The notes under the pieces: model-generated
The model's input: only the letters and a program-made list of their open reading frames with translations
The model's database searches: none
Told to the model about the DNA's origin: nothing
Translations under genes and position numbers: made by a program
In this document: positions 16,505-25,548 of the stretch, one piece after another
How the letters are laid out: each line of letters opens with the position of its first letter
How positions within the stretch are numbered: the stretch's first letter is position 1
From: Lachnospiraceae bacterium
Lineage (GTDB): Bacteria > Bacillota > Clostridia > Lachnospirales > Lachnospiraceae
Direction of reading: 5' to 3'
Length of the DNA stretch: 58,272 nucleotides
Assembly: GCA_020860755.1 (NCBI GenBank)
Contig: JAJBTQ010000034.1
Coordinates: 1 to 58,272 of the forward strand

Positions 16505-17560
16505 ATGGGATATTATCTGACGAAAGAACAGGTCAATGATATATTGGAACAGCTGCGCGGGACTACGAAAGTCTGTGCGCCGAAAGCGATCACGCGCCGG
16601 GGACGCGGAAAAGGAAAGCCCGAGATCCGTTACGGAGAGATCCGGGATTTTTCGGAGATCGTTTTCGATCAGAAGGCGGACTACGGTCCGAAAGAGATCA
16701 TCTACCCGGTCATGCAGACCCTGCTTAAGTTTGCTGTGACGGAGGTGATCGTCAGTGAACTGGAAGACGAGCGGGATATCCTGATCCTTGCCCGCCCCTG
16801 CGACATCAATGCGATCCGCAGGCTGGACCAGATCTTTTTAAAAAACGGCGGGAACCCGGAGTATTACTATGCCCGGCTTAGAGAGAAAGCCAAATTTATC
16901 CTCTTAGAGTGTACACAGAGCTTTGAGACGTGTTTTTGTGTATCCATGGGCTCCAACATCGCCACGGACTATGCCGCCGCGGTGCGCTTTGATCCGGAGG
17001 GGATGCTGGTGGAGGTAAAGGACGAATCGCTGCTGCCGGTCTTTTCCTGCGGGGAGGAGAGAGACTTTGAGCCGGAGTTTGTAAAGGAGAACCTGCGGAC
17101 GGTTCAGGTACCGGACATCCCGGACCGCAGCTACTTAAGCGACATCATCGGGTTGGAATACTGGGCGCAGTTTACGGACCGCTGCATCCTGTGCGGAGGA
17201 TGCAATACCGTATGTCCCACCTGCACCTGTTTTGACACAAATGATATCATCTACAACGAGTCAAGTCTGGAGGGCGAGCGGCGTCGTACCTGGTCATCCT
17301 GCATGCTCTCCACTTACACGGTCATGGCCGGAGGGCACGGTGTGAGGGAAGACGCCGGTGCCAACACCCGTTTTAAGACCCTGCACAAGATCTACGATTA
17401 TAAAGAGCGGTTTGGCGAGGAGAACATGTGCGTAGGCTGCGGCCGGTGTGACATGCGCTGCCCCAAGGAGATCAAATTCTCCGAGACGATCGGCGGACTT
17501 GCGCAGGAAGTGGAACTGCTGAAACAAAAAAGAGCCGAGGAAGCAAAGGAGGACGCGTGA
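16505..17560 (+). CDS. AsrA-like Fe-S electron-transfer protein
   Basis: 351 residues, close to the length of anaerobic sulfite reductase subunit A. The C-terminal half has two [4Fe-4S] motifs, CILCGGCNTVCPTC and CVGCGRCDMRCP, and the conserved WSSCMLSTYTVMAGGH between them. The N-terminal half has ILARPCDINAIRRLDQIF, as in AsrA and hydrogenase beta-type proteins. In the Asr enzyme AsrA passes electrons from AsrB to AsrC, the sirohaem subunit. No asrC is present here; a molybdopterin enzyme takes its place upstream. The next gene starts within its stop codon (TGATG). Confidence 0.9.
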   Translation: MGYYLTKEQVNDILEQLRGTTKVCAPKAITRRGRGKGKPEIRYGEIRDFSEIVFDQKADYGPKEIIYPVMQTLLKFAVTEVIVSELEDERDILILARPCDINAIRRLDQIFLKNGGNPEYYYARLREKAKFILLECTQSFETCFCVSMGSNIATDYAAAVRFDPEGMLVEVKDESLLPVFSCGEERDFEPEFVKENLRTVQVPDIPDRSYLSDIIGLEYWAQFTDRCILCGGCNTVCPTCTCFDTNDIIYNESSLEGERRRTWSSCMLSTYTVMAGGHGVREDAGANTRFKTLHKIYDYKERFGEENMCVGCGRCDMRCPKEIKFSETIGGLAQEVELLKQKRAEEAKEDA

Positions 17561-18360
17561 TGGAAAATATTACACTCCCGGAACCCCACAGGATCTTAAA
17601 GATCATGTTGGAAACCGTTGCCGAGCACACGTTTCGTGTGGAATGGCACGGGGAAAAAGTACAGCACGGGCAGTTCTTCATGCTGTCCATCCCGAAAGTC
17701 GGGGAGGCACCGATCTCAGTCAGTGCGCACGGAGACGGCTATGTGGAGTTTACGATCCGAAAAGTCGGAAAACTGACCAGCGGTCTGTTCGGGCTTCATG
17801 AGGGGGATGTCCTGTTCATGCGCGGCCCATATGGGAACTATTTCCCCGTAGACCAATTCAAAAATAAACATCTCGTTGTCATTGCCGGCGGAACCGGCCT
17901 GGCGGCGGTGCGCAGTACGATCCAGTATTTTTATGATCATCAGGATGAGATCTTAGATGTATATGCCATGGCAGGCTTTAAGGATATGAGCGCCGTCCTG
18001 TTTAAGGATGACCTGGCCAAGTTCACGGCGGCGGAAAAGTTTCACACGTCGTGGTGCCTGGACAACTCGGAAGAGCCCGGCTTTAAGAAAGGCTTTGTGA
18101 CACAGTACATACCGGAAGTCCCCTTCGAGACCTTTGGGGAGGATTACAACGTGATCATCGTCGGTCCGCCGGCCATGTTCCGCTTCGCGGCGCAGGGCTG
18201 CATGGACAAGGGGGCCACGGAGGAGCACATCTGGGTATCGTTCGAGCGAAAGATGGCGTGCGCCGTCGGGAAATGCGGACACTGCAAGATCAATGAGACC
18301 TATATTTGCCTGGAAGGGCCGGTATTTAATTACGTAGAGGGAAAAGAATTGATCGATTGA
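17560..18360 (+). CDS. AsrB-like FAD/NAD(P)H-binding reductase
   Basis: 266 residues from ATG 17560, with AAAGGAGG seven bases upstream. It belongs to the ferredoxin-NADP reductase superfamily: an FAD-binding barrel ending in RGPYGNYF, an NAD(P)-binding half with VVIAGGTGLAAVRS and NVIIVGPPAMFR, and a C-terminal cluster motif (CAVGKCGHC, then a later Cys) for a [2Fe-2S] centre as in AsrB and PyrK. It should take hydride from NAD(P)H and feed the AsrA-like protein. It is the last gene of the plus-strand operon and converges on the cofactor genes 56 bases away. No clear terminator lies between. Confidence 0.9.
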   Translation: MENITLPEPHRILKIMLETVAEHTFRVEWHGEKVQHGQFFMLSIPKVGEAPISVSAHGDGYVEFTIRKVGKLTSGLFGLHEGDVLFMRGPYGNYFPVDQFKNKHLVVIAGGTGLAAVRSTIQYFYDHQDEILDVYAMAGFKDMSAVLFKDDLAKFTAAEKFHTSWCLDNSEEPGFKKGFVTQYIPEVPFETFGEDYNVIIVGPPAMFRFAAQGCMDKGATEEHIWVSFERKMACAVGKCGHCKINETYICLEGPVFNYVEGKELID

Positions 18361-18416
18361 TCAATGTCGGTAAGTTAAAGGAAAATCTGACTTTATGCAC
18401 AACAAAGACAATCCCT

Positions 18417-19448
18417 CTACATGGCGGTTCCCTTGCCGAACCCGCAGATGGGGAAGGTACAGGTGGGACAGCCCAGACAAAATCCCCCGTTTCCCAGACA
18501 GGCAAAGTCTTTTTTCTCTAAGGGGACACCGGCTGCGATGCGCGGCAGCACGATGTCAAAGACAGTCGTCTTATTGTACATGACACATCCCGGCAGCCCG
18601 CAGATGGGCGTCCCGTCGTCAAAGTAGGCCAACAGGAACATGGCGCCCGGAAGAACGGGCGAGCCGTATGTGACGATGTTGGCGCCGGACTGTTTGATGG
18701 CGCCCGGTGTCTGATCGTCCGGATCCACGCTCATGCCGCCGGTACAGGCGATCATATCCACCCCTTTTTCCTTCAGTTCCTTGATCGCAGAGACGATCTT
18801 ATTCATGTTGTCGTCCAAGACGACATGTTCGGTCGTCTCTATGCCGTATTGAGCCAGCTTTTCCTTGACAACCGGGGTGAATGTATCCTTGATCCTGCCG
18901 GAAAACACTTCGTTTCCGGTCGTGATGATTCCGGCTGTTTGCTTTTGATAAGGGATGATCCGGGTCAGCGGTTCGCTCCCGGCGGCCTCCTTTACCTGCT
19001 CCATTTTTTCTTTTTTAATAACGAGCGGGATGACGCGTGTGCCAAGCAGCTTATCTCCCGCCTTCACCGGCGTGTTGGTGTGCCGTGTGGCGATCATGAT
19101 CTGGTCGATCGAGTTGACCGCCATCAGACGTTCGATGTCGACCTGAAACAGGCCGTCTTTTACGGCCATCAGTTCGATCTTGCCCTCTTTCGGAGCGCTC
19201 GCCTCCATATATTTATTGATGCTGATATCGCGCAGGATCTCCGCGGCCTCGTCCTCGTGGTACATCGTGTCGTCTTTTTCCCACACATAGAGGTGCTCTT
19301 TTCCCAGATTTAAGAGGGCCGGGATATCCTCCGCCGTGACGACATGCCCTTTTCGAAACGGCGTATCCTTCACCTCATCCTTGATGATCCGTGTGATATC
19401 GTGACAGAGCACATGCCCCTCCGCTTCCGTTGTCTTGATCAGTTTCAT
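18417..19448 (-). CDS. MoeA-like molybdopterin-binding protein with Cys-rich tail
   Basis: 343 residues. The MoCF/MogA fold is shown by IITTGNEVFSGRIKD and CTGGMSVDPDDQTPGAI. The domains typical of full-length MoeA are shortened, so this is the second, clostridial type of molybdopterin-binding protein rather than the molybdotransferase itself. The C-terminus has a run of cysteines (Cys-x7-Cys-x2-Cys-x2-Cys-x4-Cys) ending GFGKGTAM, a possible metal site. It is the last gene of the minus-strand cofactor operon. An 11-bp tandem repeat lies just upstream of its ribosome binding site. A role in molybdenum handling is certain by context; the exact step is not. Confidence 0.85.
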   Translation of the reverse strand: MKLIKTTEAEGHVLCHDITRIIKDEVKDTPFRKGHVVTAEDIPALLNLGKEHLYVWEKDDTMYHEDEAAEILRDISINKYMEASAPKEGKIELMAVKDGLFQVDIERLMAVNSIDQIMIATRHTNTPVKAGDKLLGTRVIPLVIKKEKMEQVKEAAGSEPLTRIIPYQKQTAGIITTGNEVFSGRIKDTFTPVVKEKLAQYGIETTEHVVLDDNMNKIVSAIKELKEKGVDMIACTGGMSVDPDDQTPGAIKQSGANIVTYGSPVLPGAMFLLAYFDDGTPICGLPGCVMYNKTTVFDIVLPRIAAGVPLEKKDFACLGNGGFCLGCPTCTFPICGFGKGTAM

Positions 19449-19466
19449 ATCATCAACCCGCCTTTC

Positions 19467-19552
19467 GCTGTGATTCCTTCGCGATTTCTAATTGATTTCT
19501 TTGCGATTTCTTTGTGATTTCTTAGTGATTTTAAGCGATTTCTCAGTGATCC
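19467..19552 (-). repeat. 11-bp tandem repeat array (consensus GAAATCRCAAA)
   Basis: On the minus strand about eight diverged units follow one another with an 11-base period: GAAATCGCTTA, AAATCACTAA (one base short), GAAATCACAAA, GAAATCGCAAA, GAAATCAATTA, GAAATCGCGAA, GGAATCACAGC. The array begins inside the last codons of mobA and ends 18 bases before the next start codon. It codes for nothing apart from the mobA end. Confidence 0.85.
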
Positions 19553-20136
19553 CTAAGCGACTCATAGTCTTTTATCGTGTTTACATTGATCAGTGATTTC
19601 TTTAATTCTCCGAGGGAATTCTCCTCCACGTAAAAGACGCGGTGCGATGCGAGAAGATCCCGGAGTCTGTAGTTTTCTTCCTGTATCTTAAGATCCAGAT
19701 CCTTTAGGATCCTCCGGTGATAGATCCCGGCCGTGGGATAGATCCGCCCGCCCGCTCCCTTAACTAAGAGCGCGTCATATGATTCCGGGCTTACGCTGTC
19801 CCAGATTCCGCAAAGATGGCTGACATAAGCCCTTGCCATGAACGGCATATCACAGGCGCAGAAAAAACAGGCATCCGCATCGATCTGATGGAATACGGCA
19901 CTGATGCCGCCCATCGGTCCGACGTGGTCGGCCTCATCCCGAATGCAGGGGTAGATCTCGTGCAGGGGAACATGCGGGGTATCCGCAGAGACAGACAGAT
20001 ACAGCGGGCCGCAGGCGGCAAGTTCTTCCGCGATCCGCTCCGCGAATGTCTGCCCGTCCAAGACGAGCTCCGCCTTGGATGTTCCCATCCGGGTGCTGTT
20101 CCCGCCGGTTAAAAGTACCATGGCGATCCGGTCCAT
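19543..20136 (-). CDS. mobA: Molybdenum cofactor guanylyltransferase
   Basis: 197 residues. MobA attaches GMP to Mo-molybdopterin to make the MGD cofactor that DMSO-reductase-type enzymes need. The nucleotide-binding loop LLTGGNSTRMGTSK is intact, followed by the acidic metal site in ACDMPFM. Length fits the family. It starts one base after the moeA-mobB stop. Its presence matches the bis-MGD requirement of the adjacent reductase. The extreme C-terminus (SLRDH) runs into the tandem repeat array. Confidence 0.94.
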   Translation of the reverse strand: MDRIAMVLLTGGNSTRMGTSKAELVLDGQTFAERIAEELAACGPLYLSVSADTPHVPLHEIYPCIRDEADHVGPMGGISAVFHQIDADACFFCACDMPFMARAYVSHLCGIWDSVSPESYDALLVKGAGGRIYPTAGIYHRRILKDLDLKIQEENYRLRDLLASHRVFYVEENSLGELKKSLINVNTIKDYESLRDH

Positions 20137-20137
20137 A

Positions 20138-21988
20138 TCATGTCTCCCGTGAAAAATAATCCCAAATAAACTGTGCGATCCGCTCCGGCTGATTTAAGTC
20201 AAATACCGGGATATCCGGGGGAAAGCCGTCCGCGCCCCTTACGTCTGTGGCGATGCCGGCCAGCGTGGCCGTATCACTCACAGGGCTCTCGGAGTTCCCG
20301 TCCCGGACGATCTCGATCTTCGGATAGTCCGTCCACTTAAATCCCTCGAGCAGGATCAGATCCGCGTCAGGGAATGCGTTTATGAGTGCCCGCTCCGAAG
20401 TGCTCTCCCGTCGAACGACCATGGAGAGATCATCGGAAAAAATGGCGGTGCCGCAGGCTCCGGCCTGTCTTTGCCGGTAGGTATCGGTGCCCGGAACATC
20501 CGGGTCAAAGCCGTGGGCGTCGTGTTTTAAGACGGCTACGCTCCAGCCCATGTCCGCGAATGCGGGGATCAGGCTTTCGATCAGCGTGGTCTTGCCGGAG
20601 TTTTTTACGCCTGAGATCGCAAAGATACGAGGTCCGCTCGCTGTACCGCAGACGGAAGCATCCGAGCCGGCCAAAGATAAGCCGGCCGTATCCTGGTCGG
20701 GAAGATCTTCCGACCTCTCAAGAAGACACACCGACACGAGCTCTCCCGATTTTAAGGACGGGGAGCCCGGTGCAATGTCCACGAGGCAGTTGCAGTGCCG
20801 CATGGAGGCAAGGACGCCGGAAGAGTGTTCCACACCGGGCACTCCCGGTGCATCCGGCAGATATACGGCGCCATCAATATAGCGTGCCCGGATGAAGCGT
20901 CTTCCGGGGCTGGCCTTTGGAAAATCATTTTTTAAGATGCCGCAGACCCGCTTGATCCGAAGCGTGTGGTCTCCGGTCATTTTTTCCAGCATCGGGCGGA
21001 GCAAAAGCTCCAGGTTCCCCAGTGCGCCGAACGGATTGCCGGACAGGCTGACGATCGGCACCCCCTGATACAGGGAAAAGATCGTCGGCATTCCCGGCTT
21101 AAACCTTACGCGCCAGAACAGTTTCTTTGCTCCGAGCCTGTCAATGACATCGTGCAGGATGTCCTTTTTCCCGACGGATACACCGCCTGTCGTGAGGACG
21201 AGATCTGCGCCCTTATCCACGGCTTTTTGGATCGCCTGTGCCACGGTGTCGGCGTCATCGGGGAGATGAGCGCACCACTGCGCGGGCACGCCGAGCTCGC
21301 AAAGCCGCATCTTAAGCAGCAAAAGGTTGCTGTTGTATATCTTTCCGGGGGCGAGATCCTGACCCGCCTCCACCAGTTCGTCGCCGGTCGTAAACAGTGC
21401 GATGCGGGGGATCTCAATGACCGGAACAGATGCCGTGCCCATGGCGGCCAGATTGGCGATGCCGACGCTGTCTAAGCGCTCTCCGGCGCGGAGCATGCAG
21501 ATGCCTTTTTTAAAATCCTCGCCCCGGTCACAGAAGTTCCCGTGGGGCGGGACAGAGTCATAGACTGCCACTGTCTCCTCTCCGTAATCGGTGTCTTCCT
21601 GCCAGACGCAGCAGTCACAGCCGGCCGGGATCGGTGCGCCGGTCATGATGCGGACGGCTTCTCCGGGCTGTACGGTCCGGTCGGGATAATCTCCCGCATC
21701 GATCTCTTCTGTTACGCGCAGAAACACAGGATGCTCCTTTGTCGCATCCGCGATATCGGCGGAACGGCAGGCGTACCCGTCTATGGGAGACCGGTCAAAC
21801 GGAGGGTTATCCATCTCCGTATACATGTCTTTCGCCAGGATCCTTCCGTCGGCGTCCGACAGGGAGACCGTCTCCGTCCGGGTGATCGGTGTGGTGTGGG
21901 AGACTATGATCTCCACCGCTTCCTCCAGTGTGATATGTTCGCGGTAGACATCGGCCGCTTGCTCCTCTTTCTTCTCCGGTACGCTCAT
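20138..21988 (-). CDS. MoeA-MobB fusion: molybdopterin molybdotransferase plus GTP-binding adapter
   Basis: 616 residues in two parts. Residues 1 to about 410 are MoeA: PPFDRSPIDGYACRS, VRIMTGAPIPAG, the MoCF core TTGGVSVGKKD and SGNPFGALGNLELLLRP. It inserts molybdate into adenylylated molybdopterin. After a linker of about 40 residues, the C-terminal part is MobB, with Walker A GVKNSGKTTL and a Leu-Leu-Glu-Gly-Phe-Lys strand. MobB helps MobA in MGD formation. A fusion of these two steps, next to mobA, would place metal insertion and nucleotide attachment in one protein. Confidence 0.93.
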   Translation of the reverse strand: MSVPEKKEEQAADVYREHITLEEAVEIIVSHTTPITRTETVSLSDADGRILAKDMYTEMDNPPFDRSPIDGYACRSADIADATKEHPVFLRVTEEIDAGDYPDRTVQPGEAVRIMTGAPIPAGCDCCVWQEDTDYGEETVAVYDSVPPHGNFCDRGEDFKKGICMLRAGERLDSVGIANLAAMGTASVPVIEIPRIALFTTGDELVEAGQDLAPGKIYNSNLLLLKMRLCELGVPAQWCAHLPDDADTVAQAIQKAVDKGADLVLTTGGVSVGKKDILHDVIDRLGAKKLFWRVRFKPGMPTIFSLYQGVPIVSLSGNPFGALGNLELLLRPMLEKMTGDHTLRIKRVCGILKNDFPKASPGRRFIRARYIDGAVYLPDAPGVPGVEHSSGVLASMRHCNCLVDIAPGSPSLKSGELVSVCLLERSEDLPDQDTAGLSLAGSDASVCGTASGPRIFAISGVKNSGKTTLIESLIPAFADMGWSVAVLKHDAHGFDPDVPGTDTYRQRQAGACGTAIFSDDLSMVVRRESTSERALINAFPDADLILLEGFKWTDYPKIEIVRDGNSESPVSDTATLAGIATDVRGADGFPPDIPVFDLNQPERIAQFIWDYFSRET

Positions 21989-22021
21989 GTGCTGTACTCC
22001 TTATGTGTGAATTATATGTAT

Positions 22022-22957
22022 TTAGCTGCGGGCGCAGTCGTGCGCACTTCCCCGCAGGATATCGATCCCGTGGTCTAAGTTCGGAAGCAGGAACGTAAGC
22101 GCCTCTTCCACCGCTTTCGGGCTGCCTGGGAGGTTGATGATCAGGGATTTCCCCCGGATCCCGGACACGGCTCTGCTGAACATGGCGCGGGGTGTGATCT
22201 CCATGGAATAGGCGCGGATGGCCTCGGCGATCCCGTTGGCCATACGGTCACAGACTGCGACGGTGGCCTCCGGGGTGATATCCCGTTCGGAAAATCCGGT
22301 GCCGCCGGTAGTCAGGATCACATCCGGCTGACGCTGATCCGCGAGACGGATCAGTTCGTGCTCTAATGTTTCCTGCTCATCGGGGAGCAAAGAGGTCTCG
22401 AGCACTTCATAGCTGGCCTCTTTCAGCATTTGAACGATGACAGGTCCGCTTTTATCTTCCCGTTCGCCTGCGGCTCCCTTGTCGCTTAAGGTAACCACAG
22501 CGGCGGTATACGGTCTGTCTTTTTTTGGTGTGCTCATGATGATCTCATCTCCTTTTTTTATGGTTCCGCCTGTCATGACCCGGGCAAACACGCCCTCTCT
22601 CGGCATGATGCAGTCTCCCATGGTCTGCCAGATCCGGCAGTGGTCGTGGCATTCCTTTCCGATCTGCGTGATCTCCAGAACTGCCTCTCCGATCTGAAGC
22701 TGCGTTCCGACCGGAAGATCTTTTAGATCAAGGCCCTCGACAATGAGGTTTTCCCCAAACGCTCCGGCCTCTACTCCGGCGCCTCGGGAGTTAAATTCCC
22801 GGATGCGCTCGGCGGGCAGCAGGCTTACCTGCCGGTGCCAGTTTCCGCTGTGGGCATCCTCTTCAATGCCCCAGTCCTCTGTGAGTACTGCCTCTTCCAC
22901 CCCGCGTTTCGGGGTTCCTTTTTTTTCACTGATGCAGATGTATGCCAGTTTTCCCAT
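22022..22957 (-). CDS. MOSC domain - MogA/MoaB fusion protein
   Basis: 311 residues. Residues 1 to about 145 are a MOSC domain (GIEEDAHSGNWHRQVSLL, GAFGENLIVEGLD, and a Cys in GKECHDHCRIW), a molybdenum-sulfur-carrier fold. Residues about 148-311 are MogA/MoaB: VVTLSDKGAAGEREDKSGP and LTTGGTGFSERDITPEAT, the molybdopterin adenylyltransferase that primes the cofactor for MoeA. The fusion is a known arrangement in Clostridia. It lies between moaA and moeA-mobB on one transcript. Confidence 0.92.
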   Translation of the reverse strand: MGKLAYICISEKKGTPKRGVEEAVLTEDWGIEEDAHSGNWHRQVSLLPAERIREFNSRGAGVEAGAFGENLIVEGLDLKDLPVGTQLQIGEAVLEITQIGKECHDHCRIWQTMGDCIMPREGVFARVMTGGTIKKGDEIIMSTPKKDRPYTAAVVTLSDKGAAGEREDKSGPVIVQMLKEASYEVLETSLLPDEQETLEHELIRLADQRQPDVILTTGGTGFSERDITPEATVAVCDRMANGIAEAIRAYSMEITPRAMFSRAVSGIRGKSLIINLPGSPKAVEEALTFLLPNLDHGIDILRGSAHDCARS

Positions 22958-23005
22958 GGGGTAATCTCCACGTGTTATCTTTTGGCTTTGATGGACGGGG
23001 TTCGC

Positions 23006-23971
23006 TCACCCGCCGATCTTGACCATATCCTCGAGTCCGGGTGTCTGTGCCTCGGCCTCAAAACAGCTCATCGTAGGCTTTTCATCGATCGCGGTTTCTA
23101 AAAGTTCCCGGACCTTCTCATCCTTTCCGTCCCGCAGTGCAGCCCGGACATTTTCCTTTGCCTCAAAACACAGGCAGGGCTTTATATCCCCCTTTGCACT
23201 TAAGCGGATCCGGTTGCAGCGGCTGCAAAACGACGAGTACACTGGGCTGATAAAGCCGACGCTTCCGCAAAAGCCCGGGATCCGGTAATAGACGGCCGGG
23301 CCGTTTCCGTGTTTTTCTTTATCCGGCACAATGTCCGGATACTTATTTTTTATATCCGCAAAAAGGTCAACGTTTGCGACAGGCTCAAACAGTTTCCCGT
23401 TTTTGATCGGCATCTGTTCGATAAAACGGACGTCAAGCGGACGCTTACTGGCCAGCAAAAGCAGCGGCTCCCAGTCCGTCTCATTTATGCCTTTTAAGAG
23501 CACTGCGTTTACCTTGACCCGGATTCCGCTCGTAAGCGCGGCTTCGATGGAGTCGAGCACACTGCTTAGCTCATTAAAGCCGGTGATGGTCCGATACGTC
23601 TCCGGATCCGGCGTGTCGAGGCTGATATTGACGCCGTCTAAGCCGGCCTCTAGAAGTTCCGGAAGATACTGCTTGAAAAGGACTCCGTTGGTGGTCATGG
23701 TCACCTGCTGTACACCGGGGATCTGTTTGATCATTTTTACGAGAGAGGGGCAGCCCAGCCGCACCAGCGGCTCGCCGCCGGTGATTTTAAAAACCGTGAT
23801 ACCCAGCGTGACAGCCTGTCGGCAGACCCGTTCGATCTCTTCGTAGGTCAGGATCTCCGACATGGGGACGCACTCGATCCCGTTCGGCATACAGTAGACA
23901 CAGCGCAGATTGCACCGGTCCGTGATGGAAATCCTCATGTAGTTGATCTCTCTGCCATATCGATCTCTCAT
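23006..23971 (-). CDS. moaA: GTP 3',8-cyclase
   Basis: 321 residues. Radical-SAM enzyme that converts GTP to the cyclic intermediate processed by MoaC. N-terminal cluster motif [11 protein letters not shown]-binding KITGGEPL, and the second MoaA-specific cluster [20 protein letters not shown] are all present. The protein ends in Gly-Gly, as active MoaA does. The start overlaps the moaC stop by four bases (ATGA). Confidence 0.96.
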   Translation of the reverse strand: MRDRYGREINYMRISITDRCNLRCVYCMPNGIECVPMSEILTYEEIERVCRQAVTLGITVFKITGGEPLVRLGCPSLVKMIKQIPGVQQVTMTTNGVLFKQYLPELLEAGLDGVNISLDTPDPETYRTITGFNELSSVLDSIEAALTSGIRVKVNAVLLKGINETDWEPLLLLASKRPLDVRFIEQMPIKNGKLFEPVANVDLFADIKNKYPDIVPDKEKHGNGPAVYYRIPGFCGSVGFISPVYSSFCSRCNRIRLSAKGDIKPCLCFEAKENVRAALRDGKDEKVRELLETAIDEKPTMSCFEAEAQTPGLEDMVKIGG

Positions 23972-24468
23972 TTTTCTTCCTCAGTTTCCTCCGAGCGGAG
24001 ATAGTGTCCGCTCTTTCCGCCCTGTTTTTCCATGAGACAGATCTCTCCGATCTCCATGGAACGGTCTATGGCCTTGCACATGTCATAGATGGTGAGAAGC
24101 GCCGTGCTCACTCCGGTAAGCGCCTCCATCTCCACTCCGGTCTGCCCGGCACACTGCACCGTGCAGGAAGCAGTGATGATCCCCTGTTTTTGATCTGTCT
24201 CAAAATCCACGCTGCACTTTTGGATCAGCAGCGGATGGCAAAGCGGGATCAGGGAGGACGTCTGTTTGGCGCCCTGGATGCCTGCCACTCTGGCGACGCC
24301 CAACACATCGCCTTTTTTGGCCGTGCCGCCGAGGATGGCGTCCATCACTTCGCGGCTGACTCTGATCCTTCCCTGCGCCGTGGCCAGGCGGGATGTAACG
24401 GGTTTTTCCGACACATCGACCATGATGGCGTTTCCGTTTTTATCGACATGGGTAAGTTCCTTGCTCAT
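23968..24468 (-). CDS. moaC: Cyclic pyranopterin monophosphate synthase
   Basis: 166 residues. MoaC acts directly after MoaA. Characteristic segments are [24 protein letters not shown] and [23 protein letters not shown], with the conserved Lys in the latter region. The C-terminus KSGHYLR is typical. The MPT synthase genes moaD and moaE, the next step, are not in this window. Confidence 0.96.
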   Translation of the reverse strand: MSKELTHVDKNGNAIMVDVSEKPVTSRLATAQGRIRVSREVMDAILGGTAKKGDVLGVARVAGIQGAKQTSSLIPLCHPLLIQKCSVDFETDQKQGIITASCTVQCAGQTGVEMEALTGVSTALLTIYDMCKAIDRSMEIGEICLMEKQGGKSGHYLRSEETEEEK

Positions 24469-24495
24469 AAGATCTGTCTCCTTTTTCTGTCTGAC

Positions 24496-25545
24496 TCAGT
24501 CGTGAAGCAGCATCAGGGCTTCCTCTGGGATCCGGATCGCCACGCGCTCTTTTCGGGAGAGGGCGGCGGCCTGCTCTTTGCTCATCAACAGACGCATCTG
24601 AGCCCCGCTTCCGCCGGGACAGTCTAAGATGAGCTCCGATTCAAACTGCTGCTCCAAAAAATGGTTGAACGGGAGGACGGCACAGTTTTTTTCCTGAGCG
24701 GCGTCCTCCTCGATAACTTCAATATAGTGCGCGCGGATGCCGACATGGGTTAAGTCTTCCGGCACGGCCCGGTCTATTCGGAAGGTCAGATTCCAGTCGG
24801 TGGCAAAGAGCTCATGTTCCGAGAGGCGTTTTGCCACGGAAATGTTTCGGCAGCCGGAGAGTTTGGCCGCGGCGACGGTCTCCGGATTGGCGAAGAACTC
24901 TTTTTTCTCCTGGATCGTCTCCACGTGGCCTTCGTTTAACATACAGACCCGCTCGCAGAGGTGATACACCTCATCCCGGTTGTGCGTTACAAACAGGGTT
25001 GGCTTTTTTACGTATTTAAAGAGTGCTTCGAGCTCCTCCTCCACCTCCCACTTTAAGTAGGTGTCCAGTGCAGAGAGCGGCTCGTCGAGCAGCAGGATCT
25101 CGGGATCCGAGACGAGCATGCGCGCCAGCGCGACCCGCTGTTTTTGTCCGCCGGAGAGCTGTCGGGGCAGATGTCCTTCCAGTCCGCTTAAGCGGAAGCG
25201 GTCGATATATTCTCTCACCACGGCGGGATCCGGGTTTTTGCCCATCCCGATCGTGATGTTTTGTTCTACGGTCATATTCGGGAAGAGCGCATAGTCCTGG
25301 AACATGTAGCCGACTTTCCTCTCCTGCGTGATCACGTTGATCTTCTGAGCAGAGTCAAACAGAGTCCGGCCGTTTAGGATGATATGTCCCTCATCGGGAG
25401 TCTCTATGCCGGCAATGCACTTTAAGGTCATGCTCTTCCCGCAGCCGGAAGCTCCCAGTATGGCGAAAATCTCATCCTCTGTCTGAAATGCCACGTCGAG
25501 GAAAAAATTTCCGATTTGCTTTTTGATTGACACATCGATGCCCAT
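24496..25545 (-). CDS. modC: Molybdate ABC transporter ATP-binding protein
   Basis: 349 residues. The ATPase domain has Walker A GASGCGKSMT, signature LSGGQKQRVALARML, Walker B ILLLDEPLSALD and the switch His in LFVTHNRDEVY. A C-terminal region of about 100 residues after position 240 fits the regulatory/TOBE-like domain of ModC. It drives molybdate import through ModB. It starts three bases after the modB stop. Confidence 0.93.
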   Translation of the reverse strand: MGIDVSIKKQIGNFFLDVAFQTEDEIFAILGASGCGKSMTLKCIAGIETPDEGHIILNGRTLFDSAQKINVITQERKVGYMFQDYALFPNMTVEQNITIGMGKNPDPAVVREYIDRFRLSGLEGHLPRQLSGGQKQRVALARMLVSDPEILLLDEPLSALDTYLKWEVEEELEALFKYVKKPTLFVTHNRDEVYHLCERVCMLNEGHVETIQEKKEFFANPETVAAAKLSGCRNISVAKRLSEHELFATDWNLTFRIDRAVPEDLTHVGIRAHYIEVIEEDAAQEKNCAVLPFNHFLEQQFESELILDCPGGSGAQMRLLMSKEQAAALSRKERVAIRIPEEALMLLHD

Positions 25546-25548
25546 AGA

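Noticed and set aside
16505-18360. Annotation of these genes as a sulfite reductase
   Set aside because: No asrC-type sirohaem subunit is present; the operon partner is a molybdopterin enzyme.
18348-18365. Palindrome ATTGATC-GATT-GATCAAT at the asrB-like stop as a terminator
   Set aside because: It is AT-rich, short and has no T run on either strand.
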